DNA from: Ciona intestinalis
Taxonomy: Eukaryota; Chordata; Ascidiacea; Phlebobranchia; Cionidae
NCBI RefSeq assembly: GCF_000224145.3
Contig: NW_004190416.2
Location: 596,053-660,052, forward strand
Length of the DNA stretch: 64,000 nt
Direction of reading: 5' to 3'
The number at the start of each line of letters is the position of its first letter. Within the stretch, counting starts at the first letter, position 1. The position numbers and the translations under genes were made by a program. Below, piece by piece: positions 1 to 9,890 of the stretch. The notes under the pieces were generated by a model that had not been told where the DNA came from, searched no databases, and saw only the letters and a list, made by a program, of their open reading frames with translations.

Positions 1-1144
1 TATACAATCAACCATATGAGGAAATCTTAAGTTTGTAAATATTTGTGGATTTCAGTTTGTTTTGATAAAACTGTTTATTTTTTTATTCTTTCCTTTGTGG
101 GGTTTCAATACCAAGTTCGGACTTTTGTTTGGTTTAAGAGTCAACATTTGGATAAGTATAGTCACATTAGTAATTTAGCAATATTCTTTATATCTATAAA
201 TATATTATGAAGTATACACTAAAGGGCTTCTTTTAATATGGCAACTTTTTGCGATAACTTTTAGCATGAAAGCTACAAATTAAACTAAAGCTACCGTAAA
301 AATACGTGGAAGGCATTAGTAGCATTAGGTACAAGGGTTTTTTCGCTCTTTAATATTTAATGACTCATTACTATATAATACACCTGCCCCAATGCGGAAG
401 TGTGACAACCGGCCCGACACCTATGGTTCTTAAAAGCGTGTAGGTTATGCAAATTCCAAAACATACAAAAGTACAACTAATTAATTCTCTGCAACCACAT
501 AAGTTGTTCCTTTATAAATTCGGCGTTGTTGTTTGCTCATGACATGCAATATTTACTCAGGATTTCAATTTTTGCTAAAATTTTAATAGATTTAGACAAA
601 TGTGGATAAAAAGATCGAAACACTTTCCGATATCGGGTAGTTACGGCCAATAAATACTTGTGAATTGTCCGCTGTCTACCTACAAACACTTAGGCACCAC
701 CAATCAGTATAAGTTGTCAAATAATTTATCATTTTTAACAAGACCCTATCCGTTAAAGCGACCACTTACCGCTAAATTGGTAAAATCAAAGCGTTTGGGT
801 CATTTTAGGGTGAAAGAGATAAGGGATTAGCCAAATTAAGTTAGTTATGTCTCTGCGTTTGTTTTTGTTTAGTGTACAGACAGTCAGTCTGGTCTTCCCG
901 CCTGTTTGCGTTAAAGAAAATTTGAAAACCAACTCCTTTGTGACGCGACAGTCACAATTGTGCGGCGACAATTGAATTGCCAAGATACTAGATAATGTTA
1001 CTGTCAGGAGTTCAGAAATTTCAAAGGGGTTTGAAACGTTTAAAATACGTCGATCTAACGTCGTAGACTTTTGTACAATTGTGTTTGCCATTATAACGTG
1101 GAGAAATCTTCAAAATGTCAAAATTTGTAGTGTTTAATTATGAC
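1..1144. other. Region without a supported gene
   Basis: No exon with convincing protein similarity or splice structure is visible. A minus-strand open frame of 101 codons (786-1091) starts with a methionine but has no recognisable domain and no supporting signals, so I do not call it a gene. The region ends at the first 5S rRNA gene. Confidence 0.5.
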
Positions 1145-1147
1145 AAA

Positions 1148-1267
1148 ACGCCTACAACACCCGGTATTCCCAGGCGGTCACCCATCCAAGTACTAACCGG
1201 GCCCGACGTTGCTTAACTTCCCAGATCGGACGAGATGGGGTGTTCTCAACGTGGTATGGTCGTAGGC
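1148..1267 (-). rRNA. 5S rRNA gene, copy 1
   Basis: On the minus strand the sequence begins GCCTACGACCATACCACG and ends GTAGGCGTTT, the two complementary ends of eukaryotic 5S rRNA. The internal control region is intact, including AGTTAAGCAACGTCGGGC and GGATGGGTGACC. Length is about 120 nt, as expected. A T4 run directly follows the 3' end and would serve as the RNA polymerase III terminator. The 28 bp upstream flank carries a TATA-like box shared with the other three copies. The 5' end lies 404 bp from that of copy 2; the spacers are not obviously alike beyond the promoter-proximal bases. Confidence 0.97.
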
Positions 1268-1317
1268 GATAGTACGTCGCGAAACAGCGGTTATAATCGC
1301 GATGCACTGTGACGTCA
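1268..1317 (-). promoter_or_regulatory. 5S upstream promoter, copy 1: TATA-like box and TGACGTCA
   Basis: Read on the minus strand, TTATAACCGCTG lies about 28 bp before the 5S start, and TGACGTCA lies at about -43 to -50 (1310-1317). Both are shared with copies 3 and 4, although the rest of the flanks differs. TATA-like upstream elements of 5S genes are known in fungi and insects; an upstream ATF/CRE site is known for the Pol III gene 7SL. Function here is inferred. Confidence 0.6.
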
Positions 1318-1551
1318 TAATTATAGCCAACTAAGATACACGGTACTGCTTAAAACTGCATTACCATTAAAATGTATCAGTTATCAGTTAGTATGATCAT
1401 TAAAACATTTTAAAATCTTGCGATGGAACAGCGCTTTTAACGGAAGTTCGTTGGACGAAGCATTTAGTTAATATAGAAAGCGATATTGATCCATTTTGTT
1501 GAATATGATACCTTAATAACAAACATTTAAAACGTTTTGGACAAAAGCAAA

Positions 1552-1671
1552 ACGCCTACAACACCCGGTATTCCCAGGCGGTCACCCATCCAAGTACTAA
1601 CCGGGCCCGACGTTGCTTAACTTCCCAGATCGGACGAGATGGGGTGTTCTCAACGTGGTATGGTCGTAGGC
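1552..1671 (-). rRNA. 5S rRNA gene, copy 2
   Basis: Identical to copy 1 over the 120 nt transcribed region as far as I can read it, with the same complementary ends and control boxes. A T4 run follows the 3' end on the minus strand. The upstream flank still has a TATA-like element (TTATAGG at about -29) but otherwise has diverged from copies 1, 3 and 4 and lacks the TGACGTCA octamer. Confidence 0.97.
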
Positions 1672-2805
1672 GACAGTACGTTGCGTAACGGCGCCTATAA
1701 CAGCGGCCCTTAAATTGAATTCTTTTTTAATAAATAAGAGTATTACCTTTAGCCGAGATCCGACATCAAACTGATCTATTTCAAATACGATCGTTTACTA
1801 ATTTTAAACAAATTATTTAAATTGGTCTGTTCATGTTTAAACCAAATATGTTAAAACGTTTTCTTATTAGTTTCACTTTGAAATAAAGCTGTATCCTATG
1901 TAATAATATCAAATGTACCCCAAAGAGGAACGGATAAGCTAAAAGAAGGCGCGTTATTAAATTGTGTCGAAAACAACCCTAATTTAAGGGTAACTGACGT
2001 CACAAAGGCACGATTCTAAAGCCAAAGCAGATAGGTCAACTATTTAACAAGTTTATATTTAACCAACAAACTTATTTTGGTTTCACTACAATATAAATAG
2101 CAGGCTGTGACAATATTTAGCTGCATAAGGCCATAAATAGATTCACTACCTATGTTTGCCGCATAATATTAAGCAGCGCACGTTTTATGTGCCGGGATAC
2201 GTGACAATTAATCTGTGATGTCACAGAAGCGTGACAATGGCTACAAGATAAATAATTCGAAAACATAAATTGTAAAATCAACACGTAGGCTATGCAAATT
2301 CCGAAATAGTTAGGAAAATACGAAATTTGAATTCAATTAATAAGGACATTTCGTGAAGTTGAAATTAGGGAAATGAACCATAACGAATATTTTATATTCA
2401 AACGACACAACTTATTCAAACATTATATTAAAAACTTTAGCTAGCTATTACGACACGGCCGATTATTATGGCACAAAAAAGATGCAATTGTTTCGTCACA
2501 AACTTAACCAGAATGGTTTAAAAACCATGTATTTAAACACAAACCACAAACGCAGTTCAAACCGTGTTATTTCCGCCGGTGTAATATACAATAAAGACAC
2601 CATGTTTTATAAGGAGAATTGCCGACTTTGAGTAATTAAATACTTATACTTGCTGCTAATGGTTAACTTAATATATTTTCTTGATACCGTTATCATAATA
2701 TTTTCATATTTCCTAATAATTTTGTATTTTCCAATAAACTGTTATTTCAAGTAAATATTTTTTATATAACCAAATGGAATGGTAAAAGGTAAAACAGAAC
2801 GTAAA

Positions 2806-2943
2806 CATGGACCATCTTACCCCAACCTAATAAAAATGAACACTTGGACCATCTTACCCCAACCTAATAAAAATGAACACTTGGACCATCTTACCCCAAC
2901 CTAATAAAAATGAACACTTGGACCATCTTACCCCAACCTATAT
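2806..2943 (+). repeat. 37 bp tandem repeat, four copies
   Basis: The unit contains TTGGACCATCTTACCCC and recurs at 2809, 2846, 2883 and 2920, a constant 37 bp period with almost no divergence. The unit resembles the terminal part of the MITE-like element found at 15432 and 38400 (ATGGACC..CTTACCCCAACC), so the array looks like an amplified element end. Confidence 0.9.
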
Positions 2944-4860
2944 AGAATATAGGTAACCGTCTTATCCATACAACATGTGCAAAATAATTTATTTTTTTAC
3001 CGCCGGTGACGAAGCAAAAGATACCGCATTAACTTTTAGAATGTATCCTATATATGTTCGGAATGTATGATCATAAATGTTAACATGAATTCATCCATGT
3101 TCGAGCATTATATACGTCACAATGATTATTATTAGCGAACAGCGTGGTGCTGTGACGAAACAAACGACTTTAGTTGCAAACAAAGACGAAGTACGGAGAG
3201 AACTTGGTGAAAAAGTTACAAATTTAGACAATCAACACCTCCGGAATATGCAGCGAAATGTCAAACGTGTCAGCTGTAGTGCTACGAAAGTTACGAACAG
3301 TCACCGCATGTTTTTATGATAAATCATACGCGATAAGTGTGTATTAATAGTAACGTGGGTTGCGTTACCTTTAAGCCCGAGCGTCACTTTCTGCAAATTT
3401 GCTTGGGTTAGGTCCAAAAACAAGTTTGCTTTTTATATAAGAGAATGATTTGTACGTAAAAATGACGCACAATCGCGCGATGTTAGAACAATGGAATTCT
3501 AGAAGGATGATTGTTTTGGTTGTCCACCTCTAAACGTGACGTAATACCGCGATTTGCAGCGTTTGGGTCGCGCGTATGTTTCCAAAACTGCTCGTTTTAA
3601 ACAGAAGAAGTGCGTATGGGGATTACTGTACCAAACACGGGGTTATAAAGCACTTGTGTAGAAACCAGGGATTACCGACCATGGACATACATAGTGATGG
3701 GCCATAAACAAGCGAGCACTTGGCAACAGGTTAAAGAGACCTCGTTCTAGTTTTATGACGCGGTTACATAACTTCACCGCGGTTAATTGTTACGTAATTA
3801 TGACGTAACAGACCACCGTTTTTTTTAGGTAAACAAAATCACTTGCTTTTGCCAGTAACTTTGAATGAGGTACTTCATTTAAATCGCAAACGTTTTGAAA
3901 ATCCATTATATTCCACATACGGGAGACGTTATTGTCGAGGGCCTAGGATTTAGGCCAGATTTTGCCCATTAACTGAAAACAAAGGCCGCTTTTACGTCTA
4001 AGCGACCAGCGTGACCAGTTCATTAAATAGAATTTGCATTTAACAAAAATACACAACCCGCATTTAACGTTTACTTTTCACCTGTTAAATGGGACGTTTA
4101 CAAAATCTACTTTGGAGGAACTTGCACACATCATAACACTTATGGTGACGTAACAGAAGCGATAAAATAATTATAACATTAAGAAAATTTTAACCCGAAC
4201 GAACCCACTAATTATAAACAAAACAAGCGTATAGTGACCACACTTGACCGTAAAGTTCCCATATGACGTCATAGTGCTCTATGTTACGTAACTGTGCCGT
4301 ATTGCTTATGTAACAAATAGTTTGACAATTACTGTTTAATGTTCCCATAATGTTTTATAAGCACAATGGAATGTGCGTAATAATTACCCTTTGTTGCTGT
4401 TCTAAAACGTTTGTGTAAAGAACGTAAAACAATGGCAACACACGTGGCTTAGTTATGTAACAAGCTATTAAAGTCAACCGTGAACCCTCCATCTTAACAA
4501 ATCTTGCTAAATCTTTTTAAGTATTTTTTTAAATCTACACAACGAGTTTTCGATGATTAATTGAAATTCACAAATTACAAAAATTATCTTTTGTTTTTTA
4601 AGTATAAGATTTAGATCATCGTATACGCATTTCTAGTAGATTCTTCATTAACTGAGAATTAATGAGCTGAATTTAATGAATGAAAAAAAAACAAAACGGT
4701 TATGAATTTCATGACAAAGGGCTGATTACGAATAGGTGCTCCATTTTCGCACTATTTTAACTGGAAGTTTAGAGACTTCAAATTGTAAGCAGCGTAAGGC
4801 CTTGGGATTTAGGGAAATTATCCCATTACTATGGGTTAATGTTCTCCAAACTCTATTATA

Positions 4861-5035
4861 TAGTACAGTGGGGGGTGGAGATTTTCATTCTATTTTCTCT
4901 GCCCATTTAGTAGTAAACAAAGAACATTTAAAGAATTATAAAATCATATCCTCACGACTTCTATAGACCGTTATTGTTAATTGTTTAAAACACGATCGGG
5001 ATATTTGGATATTATGTGATAAACCCACTGTACTA
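4861..5035. mobile_element. MITE, diverged copy (terminus TAGTACAGTGGGG)
   Basis: Inverted ends TAGTACAGTGGGG and CCCACTGTACTA flank an interior that matches the other MITE copies in reversed order (TTCATTCTATTTTCTC, AGTAGTAAACAAAG, CACGATCGGGATATTTGGATA). TA is duplicated at both ends. No coding capacity. Confidence 0.75.
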
Positions 5036-7475
5036 TATCTTTACCTTCAAGATTACTACACCTGGGCGTTTAATTTTATAACATGACGCAACTAGAGGTC
5101 ATAGTTGGCCCTTTATCATAAGGTATGTTTATACAAAACCAATGGAGAGCGTACAAACGATAGATCGTTATATATCTTTACTTCCAAGATTAATAAAGTT
5201 GGGCGTATAATTTATACACGACGCAACTATAAAGATGGGGAGGGCCCAAAACTGACTATAGTGTGGTCATCGGTCAAGAACGAACACGTGTGCTGTAAGT
5301 ATAAGGTTGTAAACATTATAGAGACCTACAGAGTGGTGTTGGTCGTTCGAGGGATTAGGAGGCTTACATTACTGATTAGAAATGCCCGGTTTTTGACGTT
5401 TACGTTCAAATTTGGAGTAGTTAACTTGTAAATAGCTTGCAGACTTGACTTCTCGCTTTGAACCTGACTTTGAGAGCCTTGAAAGCCGTTTAAGATTAAG
5501 TTAAAACAAAATTACTGAAGAAGACGTGGAATTTAACTTATAGAAAATTAGGTAATTTAGAAAACATAACTAAATTGTCAGTGGTCAGAATATGTGCAAC
5601 AAGGGTATAGCCTGATGAAGCAGAATGTTTCATCATTTTAAAACTTAGCGTGAGGCCTATTTAATATTAAGGAGGTAATGTGCCAATAGGTTAATTTAAT
5701 AAAGCCCATAAACGCATTATAGAGCATACGGGTTTATGCTAGGCAAATTATGCTGGCATATAAGGCTTAATTAAAGTGGTAATACGTCAATCAAATACTA
5801 AGCTACCCCTTAACGACATTGAAGCAATAATACAAACATTGTAAATGTCAGGAACCAAACAATTACAAAACTAGCTATTTTTTGTTTTGGTCCCATTTTC
5901 GTTTTTTTATTTTTTTTATTTCAGTACACCAAGTGTGCTTACTAATGCAATGCTAAAAGACGAAGTGTTCAGATTCGCATATTTGTCGGATATACTGACA
6001 ATGCATGAAATTTGGAATTACATGGCATGTTTCCGTTACGTGACAATTGCTATTGTTCTTAATTCTCGAATATACAGACAGTAGTTTGTTTATGACGTAA
6101 TAAGCACGAAAGTGTATTCGGTAACCCAAATATTCTAGACTGAAAAAGTAAAAATGGATAAATTGGTTTGTTTTGGTATTTTGGTCAATTAGTGATGCTG
6201 AGTTAACGATCTTTAAGTTTGCTTATTGCTAGGTTTAAGAAAACAAACAAAATCTTAACTTTTGTGGGCGTGCGTAGCATATTTGTTAGTTTGCATGAAA
6301 TTGCAATAAGTTGTCGTGGTTGCGTAACTTTCTGAGCAATTAACAAAAGCTGCCGGGCGAGTTTTGAAGCTTATTGCTCAAAGGAAAGTCAAGGCCAACA
6401 GGCCGTAACGTCTTTAAGTTGTGCGTGCCTTGAAAATTGATTGTCTTTGTCTGACCGGTCGGTCCAACCGGTTGTATATAACTGGTAGCAGAGTTTTGCT
6501 GTGCATAATATTGCATGATATCGTCGATGGGTTTAGCTTTAGGTATAAGTTTGTACATGGGGATGGAGATGAGAGGATATTTATGAGGCAGATATGAAAT
6601 TTATCTCGAAAAATATCAGAAAATTGTTCGTAAAATGATACAATCGTTAGAAATATAGGTTTATTAGAAACATATGTGCCAGAGAATCAGCGTAACCATC
6701 TATAATGATAAAATCATAATTGCATCGTGTGTTCCATAATATTTTAGCTACAGCTCTCCTAAGCACATATGTTTATGTTGATATCATGTGAAGTTACCAT
6801 TTTAACAAATTTTCTTAGAATTCGGAAGGAATAGTTATAGCTTAAATATTAAGCACAAGCAACACACGGTATCGTTTTCACCCATTTTCGTACAGAAAGG
6901 TAAAATATTTCTGGGTATTTTTACCCAAAAATAAACTTAGTTTGAATCGACTTTTTGACCTTTATCAGAATTCATTCAACCTTTTTTTACCTCGGATATG
7001 ACGTAATAAACAACATGAATCAGCATTGTTATAGATAATCGTGGGTTTTGTCATTCGCACTACTTCTACAAAATTTTGAAAAAGTTACGGAAAAAACAAC
7101 TTTTATACATATCTAAAAAAAATATATTTTGGAAACTTTTATGTCTGGTTTTTATATTGTTTTTTTTTTACAAAATTATAATGCCCAAAGTTACGAACAT
7201 GTACATACCATGTTGAATACCTCTGGTGTAACCTATATTGCTTCTAACTTCCATGCGTATATATGGAAATATATTAAACATTTGCTGGGAAGTGCAAATA
7301 CGTCAATATATTCTAGGAACGAATACTAATATCATGTGAGATCAATTGTACATGATGTGCCAGCATGTATCCACGCATAGTAGTCGTGTCTATCGTGTCT
7401 GTTTAAGGTGTGAAAGCCAAAATATTTCTTACCAAGTATGGTAGATGATTATGATACGGAAAGTTGAAATTATTT

Positions 7476-7667
7476 TTAATGCAAGGGGAAGTTGGTGCAT
7501 ACGCTCGATCCCACCTCACAGGTCACATTGAATGAAGCGGGGCACGTATTATCACATGCGCGATCCTCTGTGACGTCACACTGCGTCTTCGATTGACCTA
7601 AACAAGCACAGTAGCAGCGTAAAAGCGTGCTGCATTGTGACGTAACAAAACTGCTTCGCGGTCTCAT
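7476..7667 (-). CDS. Small cysteine-rich open frame, function unknown (low confidence)
   Basis: A 63-codon frame whose product has eleven cysteines, including a run spaced as LRCYCACLG. This resembles the first strand of the LU (Ly6/uPAR) domains encoded in the gene at 9891-18531, but the later cysteine pattern does not fit. A TATA-like TATATATAAT lies at the 5' edge on the minus strand. An alternative reading frame in the same bases begins with a signal-peptide-like MQHAFTLLLCLF followed by a possible splice donor. It could be a diverged LU exon, a small secreted protein, or chance. Confidence 0.2.
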   Translation of the reverse strand: MRPRSSFVTSQCSTLLRCYCACLGQSKTQCDVTEDRACDNTCPASFNVTCEVGSSVCTNFPLH

Positions 7668-7716
7668 TATATATAATTAAACTGCCTTTTTTTGTGGTCG
7701 CTCCGCGGGGCAATTG

Positions 7717-7725
7717 TATATAAAG
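7717..7725 (+). promoter_or_regulatory. TATA box of the GNAT-like gene
   Basis: TATATAAAG lies about 210 bp upstream of the start codon at 7937, within a short GC-richer patch. It would place transcription start near 7745-7755. Confidence 0.45.
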
Positions 7726-7936
7726 GATAAACGAGGCACACAACTTCATTCATTTGACCGCAAACAGAAAGTTAAAAACTACAAAAAATAAGAATATAAA
7801 TCAGAATGTTTTTATATCTGAATAACGAATTTTAATGTTTTATTATTTTGCAGAAATTTCAAGAATTTTAAAAATATTTTTAAATTATTTAACTGAAATT
7901 TGAATTATTATCTCACAAGACTTCTAACACGTCACG

Positions 7937-9333
7937 ATGAACAGGTTTGTGCTTTGACTGTTACGTAATAATATTTCTTGTTACTTATTTGTTATAACAA
8001 TATTCATTTTTTATAGAAACGTTCGAATTGAATTGTCTACGTCACAAGAGGATTGGAAAGTAGTTCGAGAATGCTACGTTCAATCTTTCCATCGATACCC
8101 GTTGTATAAGTACATGATTCCCGATGATAATAAGAGGGACGCCTTCCTTCGCGCTTATCTCGACGCTAACTATGACGTCACAGTCGCCACTGGCCAAGGC
8201 ATTCTATTGGCTGTCAAACTTTCACAAACGGATTTAAACAACAACAATAACAACAACAGTAACCCACTTAAATGCAACGAAAGCGAATGCTCTACAAACT
8301 GCAGCAACAACGATGCTACAAGTAACAATAACACAACAAACAAGAACATCAGAACAACAATCATTGGAGGGGTCGTGTTCGTTCCTCCGTCACGTGACGG
8401 TCACGGTTGGGCGATTACAGACGACGAGCCTTACTGGGAAGCTTACGAGAAACATGGACTCGCTAAAATCAGCGCAGAAGGATTTGAGAGAGTCAAAAGG
8501 TAAGAAGAGTTTAAAATTATTAACTTAAAATACGGAAATATTGTAAACGATGCCTATTTATGTTTATTATCAATTTTTATTGACGTTTATTATTTTTCTT
8601 CAGATACGAGGCGTGGGAAAATGAAAACATTTGCCGGAAGTTATCCGGAAGTCGAATCCCGATGTGGAACGGACTCTTCTGCGCGATCTCACCCGAGTAC
8701 TCGTCCAAAGGACTCGGGAGCGCTGTTTATAAAGAAGCGATTCGAATCATGGCTCAATACTGGGTGAAGCAACAGAAAGAATCGCGAGCTCAGCTTTCTA
8801 GAACGAGACCTCAGAGTGAGCGGTTGGTCAGAAACGATTCGCAATTGCTTGAACCAGCGAAAGAAAACAAGGGAGTTGTAGGAAAACTATTGAGAAGTTT
8901 TTCCCTGAAAGAAATCCACCGCTATGCTCTCCTCAGTCACAGAGCGTTACCACAAGCAGCGTTCATGCAGAAGCCGAGGTCGATACAGCAGCAACATTCG
9001 TCTACAGTCGCAACCAAACCCACCGAAGACCAAACCAAACCTAACGATGCCATCCGCGCCAGAGACATTGTTGGCAACCCTTCAGCGCCCCTAGTGGTCG
9101 CCGTCAGTCACAGCGACAGAGCCGCGCGCTTCCACGAGGCAAACGGATTTCACCCAATCGCACGAACCCCCTACCATGACAAAGTCGAAGGATTTTCACC
9201 TTTTTACACCCACGTTCTAGTACTCGACCCGTTTAGAACTGGAAGAGTGGATGAAATAACAGTGGCAATGAACGAAGAAAGCACGGACCTTTTGGCACAG
9301 CAATTGGCCGAATACGTTATGGTACAATGTTGA
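7937..9333 (+). CDS. GNAT-family N-acetyltransferase-like protein
   Basis: Three exons: 7937-7944, 8017-8499, 8604-9333; both introns are GT-AG and phase 2. The product is 406 residues. The tiny first exon (ATG AAC AG) restores an in-frame methionine that exon 2 lacks. The N-terminal ~60 residues fit the GNAT start (a helix with SFHRYPLYKYMIPDD, then a strand). The acetyl-CoA binding motif is seen as SSKGLGS at residues 197-203, and the C-terminal motif as VVAVSHSD then ARFHEANGF at 328-346. Oddities are Asn-rich runs near residues 75-110 and a ~105-residue basic, low-complexity insert between the two GNAT motifs, where most family members have under 30 residues. Substrate cannot be read from sequence. 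A poly(A) signal AATAAA lies at 9539. The gene converges on the LU-domain gene. Confidence 0.82.
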
Positions 9334-9538
9334 TTATGAACGTCACAATACGTGAAACAATCATCACTGTGTACATTGTTATAAACAATCAGGAAAAATG
9401 TGCCATAATGCATAAAACGAATCAAACAATTTTTAGGTTTCACGCTTTTACTATGCTATTGTACCGCCTTTTTATGCAAGCTGTTTGATAAACACTCAAA
9501 CGGCTAAAGTTGTTGTTTCACGTTTTCGCCTTAGTCAC

Positions 9539-9544
9539 AATAAA
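9539..9544 (+). terminator. Poly(A) signal for the GNAT-like gene
   Basis: AATAAA about 205 bp after the stop codon at 9331-9333, in AT-rich sequence; the nearest canonical hexamer on the plus strand. Confidence 0.55.
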
Positions 9545-9890
9545 TACTTTGTTTTACTATACAAGAATGTTTGTTGGTATTTCACAGAATTTTATACAAG
9601 ACTGGTGTTGGTATTTTAAACACTCTTCGTATTATTAGTAGTTGTTCAGGTAAAAGTAAACTGTTTACAATGTAACAACAAAATATGAGGTAATGCGCTA
9701 GCTAACAATTCATAACTTATTAGTTTAACATTACTATGGCATCAGTGACCACAACATTAGGCTTGAGCTTATATAGGTGAGTACAAAGGGAAATAAAATT
9801 CACTCGAATTCTTTTGAAACAGATAGCATAACAGCTCAAATGCATCCTCTTGTGGGCTAATATTATTGCAATTAAAGCCACGAGGTGGCG

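Larger units (their letters stand above)
1672..7475. other. 5.8 kb without a supported protein gene
   Basis: I see only short open frames without domains (for example 3122-3319 plus, 5105-5431 plus, 6340-6558 minus) and mobile-element remnants. Two imperfect copies of an AT-rich ~130 bp segment lie at about 5030-5100 and 5165-5240. No splice-supported exon chain was found on either strand. Confidence 0.5.

Noticed and set aside
4736-4966. 76-codon plus-strand frame
   Set aside because: More than half lies in a MITE copy; the rest shows no domain.
6340-6558. 72-codon minus-strand frame as a small gene
   Set aside because: Sensible composition but no recognisable domain, promoter, splice partner or poly(A) signal; left as unresolved intergenic sequence.
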